A DNA stretch of 52,822 nucleotides from the NCBI GenBank assembly GCA_022797295.1, contig JAAWKH010000013.1, forward strand, positions 1-52,822. The letters are read 5' to 3'. This stretch comes from Peptococcaceae bacterium. GTDB taxonomy: Bacteria > Bacillota > Dehalobacteriia > UBA4068 > UBA4997. The stretch's first letter is position 1. Every line of letters begins with the position of its first letter. Made by a program: the position numbers and the translations under genes. The notes under the pieces are model-generated. The model did no database searches. It saw only the letters and a list, made by a program, of their open reading frames with translations, and was not told the origin of the DNA. This document shows positions 33,579 through 41,232 of this stretch, in pieces.

Positions 33579-34046
33579 TTAAAGCCGTTTTATTTTCTCC
33601 TTTAAGTCTTGTAAAAAGCGTTGGGTTAGTTCGATATAAAGAGCGGTTTCTTGTTCCGTCCAGTTGAGCATAGCCTCGTTTTCCAGCTCAATCAGTCGTC
33701 CAATCGTGTTTTGGGTAAGGTTTTGTCCCTTTTCCGTTAGGCAGATTAGCTTGCGCCGTCCATCATCGGCCTTTTGCAGGTAAATTAGTTCCTCTGCTTC
33801 CATACGACGCATGGCGGAATTGACGGTTTGCTTGTTGCAGCCGGAGAGGCGAACCACATCGGCAAGCAGGCATTTTGAGCCAAGGTGGCACATTGTGTAA
33901 AGAATTTTGTAATCACTGTCAATTAGCCCCAGGCGTTTAGCTGCCTCAGAGTAAACAGCGTCGGTTTCAAAAAGCAGCATATTGAGCCGTTTGTTTTGCT
34001 GGCAAATTTGGGTGTTGATTAATTGTTGCGGTGGATTGTTTGGCAT
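33579..34046 (-). CDS. MarR-family transcriptional repressor
   Basis: This 155-residue winged-helix regulator has a helix-turn-helix at about residues 60-85 (LLADVVRLSGCNKQTVNSAMRRMEAEELI) and the wing KADDGRRKLICLTEKG, typical of MarR. GGAGG precedes the ATG. It is the first gene of an operon with the MATE pump and probably represses that operon through the palindrome overlapping its own start region, released by drug binding. Confidence 0.9.
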   Translation of the reverse strand: MPNNPPQQLINTQICQQNKRLNMLLFETDAVYSEAAKRLGLIDSDYKILYTMCHLGSKCLLADVVRLSGCNKQTVNSAMRRMEAEELIYLQKADDGRRKLICLTEKGQNLTQNTIGRLIELENEAMLNWTEQETALYIELTQRFLQDLKEKIKRL

Positions 34047-34064
34047 GGCGGCCTCCAGATAAGT

Positions 34065-34096
34065 AATAGGTAAGTATGATTTCGTACTTACCTATT
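34065..34096. promoter_or_regulatory. MarR operator palindrome
   Basis: The arms AATAGGTAAGTA (34065-34076) and TACTTACCTATT (34085-34096) are perfect 12-bp complements around 8 bases. They cover the predicted transcription start of the marR-MATE operon, 3 bases downstream of its -10 element. A partial direct repeat (AGTATGATTTCG at 34074 and 34104) extends the site upstream. Confidence 0.8.
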
Positions 34097-34098
34097 GT

Positions 34099-34127
34099 AT
34101 TATAGTATGATTTCGGACTTTTGTCAA
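34099..34127 (-). promoter_or_regulatory. SigA-type promoter of the marR-MATE operon
   Basis: On the minus strand a perfect TTGACA (34122-34127) and a perfect TATAAT (34099-34104) are separated by 17 bases. Confidence 0.85.
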
Positions 34128-34149
34128 GGGGTGTTGCTAAAAAATTAAT

Positions 34150-34179
34150 GTTTCCATTTACCATCAGGCAAATGGAAAC
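34150..34179 (-). terminator. Terminator after the spoVM-like gene
   Basis: The stem GTTTCCATTT/AAATGGAAAC with a 10-base loop is flanked by A runs and T runs on both sides. On the minus strand it ends in a T6 tract, 11 bases after the stop of the 22-codon gene. Confidence 0.8.
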
Positions 34180-34189
34180 ACTAATTTTT

Positions 34190-34258
34190 TTAATGCTTAA
34201 AGGTTTTTTTCAAAAAATTCAAAATCGGAGCGGGCAGCTTAAAATAGTAGACTTTCAT
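34190..34258 (-). CDS. spoVM: SpoVM-like spore coat anchoring micropeptide
   Basis: The gene encodes 22 residues starting MKVYYFKLP and ending FLKKTFKH. B. subtilis SpoVM (26 residues) starts MKFYTIKLP and continues as an amphipathic cationic helix. Here M1, K2, Y4, K7, L8 and P9 are identical in position, and P9 is the residue known to matter for recognising the curved forespore membrane. The rest is a hydrophobic/Lys helix. A perfect GAGGAGGT site precedes the ATG and a terminator follows directly, so it is a real gene. SpoVM anchors SpoIVA and starts coat assembly. A sporulation (SigE) promoter is not obvious upstream. It agrees with the presence of spoIIP. Confidence 0.72.
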   Translation of the reverse strand: MKVYYFKLPAPILNFLKKTFKH

Positions 34259-34346
34259 ATGATTACCTCCTCGCCAGGTTTGGCAGCTGAAATAGCTATC
34301 TATTAAATATATATACAGCAGGCGGGGAAAATGTTAGTTGTCCGGC

Positions 34347-34400
34347 TTATTTATTCAGAATTTTTTTGATTTCCTGTTCCATCTCTGGTGTGGAGCAAAG
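34347..34400 (-). pseudogene. Degenerate second copy of the dinG 3' end
   Basis: Read on the minus strand, 17 codons and a stop encode LCSTPEMEQEIKKILNK. The genuine DinG end is VCSTEQMEAEIKRFLK. The DNA is also alignable over about 54 bases, and the two stop codons lie exactly 100 bases apart. Upstream of it the similarity ends and the frame is closed. It has no start and is best explained as a leftover of a tandem duplication or recombination at the dinG end. Confidence 0.65.
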
Positions 34401-34446
34401 AAAATTTTATATCCAAAATCACTTATTTATAAAATTTTGGTTTCAG

Positions 34447-37251
34447 TTATTTTAAGAAACGTTTGATTTCTGCTTCCATTTGTTCAGTGGAGCAAACCTG
34501 GGTTGGCATTTGCGGCAGAGAGGCCAAAAAGCGTTTGCCATAGCTTTTTTGGTTCCAGATACGCCTATCCAATACGCAGCACAGACCGCGATCCTCTTTG
34601 CTGCGGATTAAGCGGCCAAAGCCCTGCTTGAAACGGATGATGGCTTGCGGCAGGCTGTATTCCCGGAATGGATTGCCGCCGTCTTCTCGAATTTGCTCAA
34701 ATTTGGCTTCCATAATCGGCGAGCCAGGCGGCGCAAAGGGCAGGCGGATGATAATTAGCAGGGACAGGTTAGCCCCTTTAATATCCACGCCCTCCCAAAA
34801 GCTGTTGACTCCCAAAACGCAGGTTTGCGGGTTTGCCTGCATTGTTTCCAGCAGAAAACTGCGGCTACCGGAAATATTATGCCCTAAAAGCTGGATCTCC
34901 GAATCATGTAGCAGCGGACGCAGTAGATTGTAAACGGCATTTAGCTGCTGATAAGCCGTAAACAGCACCAAGGTGCGTCCTCCGGCGGCCAGCGTGAGCC
35001 GGGCAATGGCTTTGGCCAGCTGTTCGGCTACCAACATTTCGCTGGTTTTGTTGTATTCGTCAATATCATTGGCCAGCAGCAAGCGTGCATTTTGCTGATA
35101 GTCAAAGGGAGAGGGCAAAAGGCAGGTGCGCAACGGTAAATTCTGCAAGGAAAGGCCCAGTTCATTGCTGAAATAGCTGAAATCCTGTGCAGTGGCCATT
35201 GTGGCGGAGGTGAAAACGATTGCTTCCTTGTCCTGGTAGACGCAGCGGTTGAGCAGCGGCCGAATGTCATAAGGAGCCACCCACCATTCCGGCGGCTGGG
35301 TGGGGTCGGCCTGCTGATTGCCATTTCTTTCCAGCCAAATTACGCAGGCCTCGTTGGTTTGCAGGTTTTTGCCGTCCAAAATCAGCTGGGCAACATCCAG
35401 TAGTTCAGTGGCGTTGCTGTGCACGGTTTGCAGAGCGGCCACTGCGTCTACGGAAAAATAAGGGTCTTCTTTATCGCTTAGTTGGTGTAGCAGCTCCGCC
35501 AATGCCTGTTGGAACTGTTTTAAGACGAAAAATAGATTGCCCAGCGCGCTTTCCACCGGCTGCCATATCTCAGTGTCCCAACGTTGTTGTTCAATGCGCA
35601 GATAACGATTGGTTATATGTGGCATCATAGCGGAGGAAATTTTGTCAAAAACGTTGCAGCAAGGGGGAATTTTTTCGTAAGCTTTGATGGCTTGATTTAG
35701 CTTGTCAGTCAAAACACCGCCACTGTTTGGCAACTTGCGCAAAGTACGCAGCATATCGGCAGGGCGCAAATGCAGCCAATGGCGTCCTAATTGCTGTTGG
35801 ATTTGTTGGGAGGAAAAACGCTGCGAAAATTGTCTTTGAGCCACGGCGGGTAGTTGGTGAGCCTCATCCACAATCAGATAGCGGGCTGGCGGCAACACGC
35901 CGGCTCCGTCGTCGCCCAGTTGGGCAACGGTTAGCAACAGGGAATGATTGATAATCAGCAAATCTGCCTGCTGAGCCTTGCGGCGAATTTGACTTACAAA
36001 GCAGTATTTGCGCTGAAAGGGGCAGTTGAAATTAACGCAGCTTTCACTGCCGGCGTTCAGTTGTTGGACTATGTCATATTCCTGTCCCCAGAGGTTGAGT
36101 TCACTGAAATCGCCGCTGCTGGTTAGGGTAAGCCAATGAGCCAAACGCAGGTAAACAGGCAGAGTTTTGGCCTCGGCCTGTTGGCGCATTGCCCGCCACT
36201 TGCGGCGGCAGATGTAATTGCCCCGGCCTTTTAACACCACTGCGCCAAAATCCTCGCCCAACTGCTGGCGCAACAGCGGAATATCCTTGCTCATCAGCTG
36301 TTCCTGTAGGTTGATTGTGTTGGTGCTGATGATTACTTGCTGGCGGCTGCCTTTGGCCCAAAGGGTTGCCGGGAGTAGGTAAGCCAGGCTTTTGCCGGTG
36401 CCGGTGCCAGCCTCGGCTAACAGCACCTGCTTTTCATTAAAAGCGGCGGTCACTTGTTCCGACATATTGATTTGTTCTGGGCGCAGTTCAAAGCCCCCTT
36501 TTTTGTCGGTGGGTAGGCTCTGAAAAAACTGGTTTATTTGCTCCGGCGCTAGCCGATAGTTAGTAACAGGTTCGCCACGTTCCGGCTGTTCGGTATATTC
36601 CGCTGCTGGTTGCCAGCCGTTTTCAGCTTCGGGAAAAGTCAACCTCTGTGGTTGTCGCTGTTGGTTTAGAGTATGCAGTAGCGTTGCTAAAGGCAGGGCG
36701 GCGCAGGGAGTGCAAATGAGCATAAACTCCTGCCAGATTTGGTCTGGCAGCTCGCGCAATCGCTCCAACAAAAGTAGCAGCAGGCGGGCGGTGGCTTCGG
36801 CGTCGGCCAAGGCGCGGTGCAGTTGGCCGTGCTCAATCTGCATAACCTGCAATAGGTGGCCCAGGCGAAAGTAACGCTCCTGTGGCAGCGCAATTTTGGC
36901 AATATCAATGGAATCCAGCCAGTTTGGCTGTTGCTCAAGGTGCGCTTCCAGAAAGGAGGCCTCAAAATCCTTATTGTGGGCCACCCAAAAGCCGATGGCG
37001 CCGGCAAAATCCAGCAAAGCTTGCAGAGCCACGCTTAGCGGCGGCGCGTCAATCAGCATTTCCGGGGTGATACCGGTTAAATCGCTGATTTCTGGCGAGG
37101 GCATTTGTTGCGGTTTCACCAACATTTGAAAGTTGCCGGTCAAGACGCCGTTCTCCACTTTTACAGCGCCGATTTCAATTATTTCTGAATTGGCCGGGTT
37201 TAGCCCGGTGGTTTCTAAATCGATAACTAAAAAATTCAATTTTAACACCAA
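34447..37251 (-). CDS. dinG: DinG-family helicase with N-terminal DnaQ-like exonuclease
   Basis: This 934-residue protein is built like B. subtilis DinG. A DEDD exonuclease domain (about 1-165) starts with VIDLETTG (D11, E13). A XPD-like superfamily 2 helicase follows, with AGTGTGKS at about 285 and VDEAHQ at about 458. Four cysteines between them (ICRRKW, SCVNFNCPF, KYCFV) suit an iron-sulfur cluster. The late motif FGRLIRSKEDRG is helicase motif VI. The start is ambiguous among TTG 37251, GTG 37248 and a TTG 12 bases further in; ribosome sites are poor. It has a SigA promoter and shares a LexA box with lexA, so it should be DNA-damage inducible. Confidence 0.9.
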   Translation of the reverse strand: MVLKLNFLVIDLETTGLNPANSEIIEIGAVKVENGVLTGNFQMLVKPQQMPSPEISDLTGITPEMLIDAPPLSVALQALLDFAGAIGFWVAHNKDFEASFLEAHLEQQPNWLDSIDIAKIALPQERYFRLGHLLQVMQIEHGQLHRALADAEATARLLLLLLERLRELPDQIWQEFMLICTPCAALPLATLLHTLNQQRQPQRLTFPEAENGWQPAAEYTEQPERGEPVTNYRLAPEQINQFFQSLPTDKKGGFELRPEQINMSEQVTAAFNEKQVLLAEAGTGTGKSLAYLLPATLWAKGSRQQVIISTNTINLQEQLMSKDIPLLRQQLGEDFGAVVLKGRGNYICRRKWRAMRQQAEAKTLPVYLRLAHWLTLTSSGDFSELNLWGQEYDIVQQLNAGSESCVNFNCPFQRKYCFVSQIRRKAQQADLLIINHSLLLTVAQLGDDGAGVLPPARYLIVDEAHQLPAVAQRQFSQRFSSQQIQQQLGRHWLHLRPADMLRTLRKLPNSGGVLTDKLNQAIKAYEKIPPCCNVFDKISSAMMPHITNRYLRIEQQRWDTEIWQPVESALGNLFFVLKQFQQALAELLHQLSDKEDPYFSVDAVAALQTVHSNATELLDVAQLILDGKNLQTNEACVIWLERNGNQQADPTQPPEWWVAPYDIRPLLNRCVYQDKEAIVFTSATMATAQDFSYFSNELGLSLQNLPLRTCLLPSPFDYQQNARLLLANDIDEYNKTSEMLVAEQLAKAIARLTLAAGGRTLVLFTAYQQLNAVYNLLRPLLHDSEIQLLGHNISGSRSFLLETMQANPQTCVLGVNSFWEGVDIKGANLSLLIIIRLPFAPPGSPIMEAKFEQIREDGGNPFREYSLPQAIIRFKQGFGRLIRSKEDRGLCCVLDRRIWNQKSYGKRFLASLPQMPTQVCSTEQMEAEIKRFLK

Positions 37252-37287
37252 CCAAAATTTCCAGCATAGTTGCTTTATGATAGTTAT

Positions 37288-37316
37288 ATTTTATTGAATT
37301 AAATTGAATTTGTCAA
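37288..37316 (-). promoter_or_regulatory. SigA-type promoter of dinG
   Basis: On the minus strand TTGACA (37311-37316) and TAAAAT (37288-37293) are separated by 17 bases. The LexA box begins 10 bases upstream of this -35. Confidence 0.8.
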
Positions 37317-37326
37317 GAGATTTCTG

Positions 37327-37338
37327 GAACAAACGTTT
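37327..37338. promoter_or_regulatory. LexA (SOS) box shared by lexA and dinG
   Basis: GAACAAACGTTT matches the Bacillota LexA operator core GAAC-N4-GTTY. It overlaps the first bases of the lexA -35 (37337-37342) and lies next to the divergent dinG -35, so one site could repress both. Confidence 0.78.
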
Positions 37339-37365
37339 GCAATTTGTTTGATTGTGTGGTATAAT
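37337..37365 (+). promoter_or_regulatory. Promoter of lexA
   Basis: TTGCAA (37337-37342) and a perfect TATAAT (37360-37365) are separated by 17 bases, with an extended TGG before the -10. Confidence 0.8.
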
Positions 37366-37447
37366 GTTAGCGTAAACACGGTGAAATCAAGCCTACAAGT
37401 ATGTGGTAATTAATATGTTGGATTTTATTTAAATTTAGGAGGGCACA

Positions 37448-38059
37448 ATGGAATATCCAGATTTGAACAAACGTCAGATTGAGGTTTTAACATATATTAA
37501 ACAAGCTTTGCGCAAGCAGGGCTATCCGCCAACTGTGCGGGAAATTGGCCAGGCGGTGGGCCTGAAATCGCCGGCCACGGTGCACGGGCATTTGCGCGCC
37601 TTGGAGGAGAAGGGCTATATTAAGCGTGATTCCTGCAAGCAGAGGGCTTTGGAGATTGTGGACGAACGGTCGGGCGAGCCGGAATTGGCCCAGGTGCCGC
37701 TTTTGGGAACCATTGCCGCCGGCCTGCCATTGCTGGCGGAGGAGCAAGTGGAGGATGTTTTTTCGTTGCCGCTGGATTTTTTACAGGCCAATCAACCCTT
37801 GTTTATGCTGCGTGTGCAGGGTGAAAGTATGATTGAAGCGGGCATTTTGAACGGCGATTTGCTGGTGGTGGAGCAAACCCCGGTGGTGGCCAACGGCGAA
37901 ATTGCCGCGGTTCTGATTGACGACAGCGCAACCGTGAAGTATTTCTATAAGGAAAAAAATTATTATCGACTGGAGCCGGCTAATCGAAATATGGCGAGTA
38001 TTATTGCCCAGGAGGTGCAGATTTTAGGCCGGGTGATTGCGCTGCTGCGGCGTTTTTAG
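37448..38059 (+). CDS. lexA: LexA SOS repressor
   Basis: LexA represses DNA-repair genes until RecA filaments trigger self-cleavage. The 203 residues include the N-terminal winged helix (PPTVREIGQAVGLKSPATVHGHLRAL). The cleavage bond is A91-G92, with catalytic serine S127 in GESM and lysine K164 in TVKYF. All are intact. An AGGAGGG site precedes the ATG. It autoregulates through the box at 37327-37338. Confidence 0.96.
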   Translation: MEYPDLNKRQIEVLTYIKQALRKQGYPPTVREIGQAVGLKSPATVHGHLRALEEKGYIKRDSCKQRALEIVDERSGEPELAQVPLLGTIAAGLPLLAEEQVEDVFSLPLDFLQANQPLFMLRVQGESMIEAGILNGDLLVVEQTPVVANGEIAAVLIDDSATVKYFYKEKNYYRLEPANRNMASIIAQEVQILGRVIALLRRF

Positions 38060-38101
38060 ATGTATAAAAGTATGTATAAATAAAAAATTTTGCATAAATA
38101 C

Positions 38102-38130
38102 TTGCTATTGATTGATAAATATGCTATGAT
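38102..38130 (+). promoter_or_regulatory. Promoter of the amino-acid ABC operon
   Basis: TTGCTA (38102-38107) and TATGAT (38125-38130) are separated by 17 bases, in an AT-rich region with several GCATAAATA-like repeats that could bind a regulator. Confidence 0.6.
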
Positions 38131-38180
38131 TTAGCCAATAAAGATTTATTTATACTATTTTATTTTGGAGGTAAGGAAAG

Positions 38181-38960
38181 ATGAAAAAGTTACTGACGAT
38201 TTTGCTGGTTGGCGCTATGCTGCTGGGCTTGGCGGCTTGCGGCGGCGATAAGGGTGGCCAGCAGGCAAACAATGGCGGCGGCACGGACGAAGAGAAAAAG
38301 GAAACGCTGGTGATGGCTACCAACGCGGAGTTCCCGCCCTATGAGTACTGGGAGAATAATGCTATTGTGGGCATTGACGCTGAGGTTGCGGCGGCGATTG
38401 CCGATAAGCTGGGCATGGAGCTGCGTATTGACGATATGGCATTTGACGCCACTTTGGTTGCCTTGCAAAGCGGCCAGGCAAATATGGTTATGGCTGGCAT
38501 GACGGTTACCCCGGAACGGCAGGAGAATGTAAACTTCTCTGAACCTTATGCTGAGGGTCATCAGGTTATTATTGTAAAAGAGGACTCAACTATTGCTACT
38601 GTTGAAGATTTGGCCGGCAAAAAGATTGGCGTGCAGACTAACACCACCGGCGATATTTACATTACTGATGATTTAGGCGATGAGGCAGTGGCTCGTTTTA
38701 ACCGTGGCGCTGATGCGGTTATGGATTTGAAAAATGACAAAGTTGACGCTGTGGTTATTGACCTGGAGCCGGCTAAAGCTTTTGTGGCCGCTAATGAGGG
38801 CCTGAAGATTTTGGACACCGAATACGCTACTGAGGAATATGCTATCGCTATCAACAAAAATGATACCGAATTGCTGGAAAAAGTGAATACCGCTTTGCAG
38901 GAGCTGAAAGACGACGGCACCTTGCAGCAGATTATCGACACATATATTCCGGCTGAATAA
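38181..38960 (+). CDS. Polar amino-acid ABC transporter substrate-binding lipoprotein
   Basis: This 259-residue lipoprotein has the lipobox LAAC (Cys 20), a Gly/Asn-rich linker and a family-3 solute-binding domain. ATNAEFPPYEYWENNAIVGIDAEVAAAIADKLG is the ligand-contact start, DATLVALQSGQANMVMAGMT follows, and DLAGKKIGVQTNTTGD is in the hinge-lobe region. Such proteins bind arginine, glutamine, cystine or related amino acids; specificity cannot be read. GGAGGT precedes the ATG. A hairpin at 38983-39008 separates it from the permease gene. Confidence 0.88.
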   Translation: MKKLLTILLVGAMLLGLAACGGDKGGQQANNGGGTDEEKKETLVMATNAEFPPYEYWENNAIVGIDAEVAAAIADKLGMELRIDDMAFDATLVALQSGQANMVMAGMTVTPERQENVNFSEPYAEGHQVIIVKEDSTIATVEDLAGKKIGVQTNTTGDIYITDDLGDEAVARFNRGADAVMDLKNDKVDAVVIDLEPAKAFVAANEGLKILDTEYATEEYAIAINKNDTELLEKVNTALQELKDDGTLQQIIDTYIPAE

Positions 38961-38982
38961 GAGCTTAACCTGAAAACAAAGG

Positions 38983-39008
38983 GAGCGGGGGCAGCATTGT
39001 TTCCGCTC
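38983..39008 (+). terminator. Intercistronic hairpin after the binding-protein gene
   Basis: The stem GAGCGG/CCGCTC with a 14-base loop is followed by TTTTCTCTT. As at 21003-21035 it lies between the binding protein and permease genes and probably lowers downstream transcription. Confidence 0.6.
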
Positions 39009-39042
39009 TTTTCTCTTAGTATTTGACGGGGATGTGATTATA

Positions 39043-39741
39043 TTGACTGAGTGGTGGCTGGGTTTTAAGCATCAGTTTTGGCTTAACTTTATTGACGGGA
39101 ACCGCTGGCATTATATAACCGACGGCTTAAAGGTGACCCTTGAGTTGACCTTTGGCGCGGTTATTTTGGGCATTGTAATTGGCTTTATTGTGGCTATTAT
39201 CCGCACGACCCATGATAATACCGGCAGGCTGAAATTTTTAAACTGGCTTTGCAAAATTTATCTGACGGTTATCCGCGGTACGCCTGTGATTGTGCAGCTG
39301 ATGATAATTTACTATTTTATGTTGGCGCCTTATCGTATTCCGCCGGTTGTTTGTGGTATTATAAGCTTTGGCATAAATTCCGGCGCATATGTGGCGGAGA
39401 TTGTGCGGGCGGGCATTATGTCTATTGATAAGGGGCAAATGGAAGCCGGCCGTTCCCTGGGCTTTAATTATCTGCAAACTATGGTTTACATAATTGCACC
39501 ACAGGCTTTTAAAAATGTTTTGCCGGCTTTGGGCAATGAATTTATTGTGTTGTTGAAAGAAACCTCGGTGGCCGGTTATATCTCACTGATGGATTTGACC
39601 AAAGGCGGCGATATTATTCGTGGGCGTACGCTTGCAGTTATGCCCTTGCTTGCGGTGGCATTGATTTACTTGGTTATGGTAATGTTTATGGAAAAACTGT
39701 TAGGCCGGCTGGAAAGGAGGCTGCGCCAGAGTGATCACTGA
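39043..39741 (+). CDS. Polar amino-acid ABC transporter permease
   Basis: This 232-residue HisM-type permease has five or so membrane segments. The family signature is [18 protein letters not shown], and the ATPase-contact loop is [35 protein letters not shown] prefer TTG 39043, since GGGGA (39028-39032) lies 10 bases upstream; GTG 39034 would be too close to it. The end overlaps the ATPase start by 11 bases. Confidence 0.88.
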   Translation: MTEWWLGFKHQFWLNFIDGNRWHYITDGLKVTLELTFGAVILGIVIGFIVAIIRTTHDNTGRLKFLNWLCKIYLTVIRGTPVIVQLMIIYYFMLAPYRIPPVVCGIISFGINSGAYVAEIVRAGIMSIDKGQMEAGRSLGFNYLQTMVYIIAPQAFKNVLPALGNEFIVLLKETSVAGYISLMDLTKGGDIIRGRTLAVMPLLAVALIYLVMVMFMEKLLGRLERRLRQSDH

Positions 39742-40477
39742 TAAGAATGAAGTTTTGATTAAGGTGGAGGGCCTGGAAAAAGCCTTTGGCGATTTGCAGG
39801 TGCTTAAAGGCATTGACATTGAAATCCACAAGGGCGAGGTGCTGGTGGTTATCGGCCCTTCCGGCAGCGGCAAAAGCACTTTTTTGCGCTGTCTGAACCT
39901 GCTGGAACAGCCAACCGGCGGCAGTATCTTTTTTGAGGGCGTTGATTTAACGGACAAAAAGCTGAATATCGACAAGCACCGCCAGAAGATGGGCATGGTG
40001 TTTCAGCATTTCAATCTGTTCCCTCATATGACAATTTTGCGCAATTTAACGCTGGCCCCCTGCAAGCTGCTGAAACAGAGCCAGCAGGAGGCGGAGGCCA
40101 AAGCGATGGAACTTTTGGCCCGCGTTGGCCTGGCAGACCGCGCGCAGGCTTATCCCAGCCAGCTTTCGGGTGGGCAGAAGCAGCGCATTGCCATTGTGCG
40201 GGCTTTGTGTATGAACCCGGAGGTGATGCTTTTTGACGAGCCAACCTCTGCGCTAGACCCGGAAATGGTGGGCGAGGTTTTGAGCGTTATGAAAGCCCTG
40301 GCTGAGGAGGGCATGACCATGGTGGTGGTGACCCACGAAATGGGCTTTGCCAAAGAGGTTGGCAGTCGGGTTATCTTTATGGCGGATGGGCAGATTTTGG
40401 AGGAGAACGAACCGGAAGCCTTTTTTGCTAATCCCAGCAATCCGCGCCTGCGGGACTTTTTGGGCAAGGTCCTTTAA
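39731..40477 (+). CDS. Polar amino-acid ABC transporter ATP-binding protein
   Basis: This 248-residue ATPase of the GlnQ/HisP group has Walker [11 protein letters not shown]-loop [12 protein letters not shown], signature LSGGQKQR, Walker [19 protein letters not shown] and the switch THE. The start is GTG 39731, with AAAGGAGG 10 bases upstream inside the permease gene. It completes the importer, and a terminator follows. Confidence 0.93.
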   Translation: MITDKNEVLIKVEGLEKAFGDLQVLKGIDIEIHKGEVLVVIGPSGSGKSTFLRCLNLLEQPTGGSIFFEGVDLTDKKLNIDKHRQKMGMVFQHFNLFPHMTILRNLTLAPCKLLKQSQQEAEAKAMELLARVGLADRAQAYPSQLSGGQKQRIAIVRALCMNPEVMLFDEPTSALDPEMVGEVLSVMKALAEEGMTMVVVTHEMGFAKEVGSRVIFMADGQILEENEPEAFFANPSNPRLRDFLGKVL

Positions 40478-40521
40478 AACGTAGTTTTAAAGAGTAAAGT
40501 TTCTTAAATAATCTGTATTCA

Positions 40522-40548
40522 AAAGGCACTCTAATTTAGAGTGCCTTT
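40522..40548. terminator. Intrinsic terminator after the amino-acid ABC operon
   Basis: The stem AAAGGCACTCT/AGAGTGCCTTT with a 5-base loop is followed by AAGTTTTAG on the plus strand and A/T-rich sequence on the other. Confidence 0.75.
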
Positions 40549-40557
40549 AAGTTTTAG

Positions 40558-40586
40558 TTGATTTTTGCGCATTAAATGTGTATAAT
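40558..40586 (+). promoter_or_regulatory. Promoter of hicAB
   Basis: TTGATT (40558-40563) and a perfect TATAAT (40581-40586) are separated by 17 bases, about 20 bases before the hicA start. Confidence 0.75.
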
Positions 40587-40605
40587 AATTGGTGAGGGGA
40601 TAACA

Positions 40606-40779
40606 ATGAAACGAAAGGATCTTATTAGACTTTTGGAAAGGAATGGTTGGTGGTTTAAGCGTGAGGGCGGCAATCACGATATTTACACCAATGGTCAGGC
40701 TTGCGAGCCTATATCCCGACAACGTGAGATAAAGGAAAGTGTTGCTAAAGCAATTATAAAACGCAGAGGGCTTAAATAG
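40606..40779 (+). CDS. hicA: HicA mRNA-interferase toxin
   Basis: This 57-residue dsRBD-like toxin cleaves mRNA during translation arrest. It begins MKRKDLIRLLERNGWWFKRE and carries the catalytic histidine in GGNHDIY. I place the start at ATG 40606 behind GGTGAGGGG. The hicB antitoxin follows after 11 bases, the common toxin-first order of type II HicAB. Confidence 0.92.
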   Translation: MKRKDLIRLLERNGWWFKREGGNHDIYTNGQACEPISRQREIKESVAKAIIKRRGLK

Positions 40780-40790
40780 GGGGTGCTGCT

Positions 40791-41183
40791 ATGAAAATGG
40801 TTTATCCGGTTATTTTTACCAAGTTGCCAGATGGTTATATGGCCTATGTTCCTGATATGGATATAAACACGCAGGGTGATGATTTTGCAGAGGCAATCGA
40901 AATGGCGCGCGATGCTATTGGTATAATGGGTATTGATATGGAGGACGAGCAAAAGCCGTTGCCTTTGCCATCTGACCCTGCTGTTCTTAGCTGCGGTGAG
41001 AATGAAATTATTTCAATGGTGGATATTGATTTCACGGCTTATCGCCGGGCTAACGAGCGGCGGACAGTGCGCCGGAATGTATCTTTGCCGTCGTGGTTGA
41101 ATGTGGAGGCAGAAAAGGCGGGCTTGAATGTTTCCGCTGTGTTGCAAGCGGCTTTAAAACAAGAGTTGCATATAACAGAATAA
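40791..41183 (+). CDS. hicB: HicB antitoxin
   Basis: This 130-residue antitoxin has the N-terminal partially degraded RNase H-like fold (YPVIFTKLPDGYMAYVPDMD, then GDDFAEAIEMARDAIG). A C-terminal ribbon-helix-helix DNA-binding part follows (RNVSLPSWLNVEAEKAGLNVSAVLQAAL). It should neutralise HicA and repress the promoter at 40558-40586. A strong bidirectional terminator follows. Confidence 0.92.
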   Translation: MKMVYPVIFTKLPDGYMAYVPDMDINTQGDDFAEAIEMARDAIGIMGIDMEDEQKPLPLPSDPAVLSCGENEIISMVDIDFTAYRRANERRTVRRNVSLPSWLNVEAEKAGLNVSAVLQAALKQELHITE

Positions 41184-41186
41184 ATC

Positions 41187-41225
41187 AACAAAACCGCTTT
41201 TCTGTTGCAGAAAAGCGGTTTTGTT
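41187..41225. terminator. Bidirectional intrinsic terminator
   Basis: A 16-bp perfect stem (AACAAAACCGCTTTTC with GAAAAGCGGTTTTGTT) and a 7-base loop lie between converging hicB and the 41233 gene. Confidence 0.88.
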
Positions 41226-41232
41226 ATGTACT

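Noticed and set aside
38060..38160. ArgR-like boxes (GCATAAATA, GATAAATATGC) before the amino-acid transporter
   Set aside because: Only loose half-site similarity in very AT-rich DNA; not enough to call an operator.
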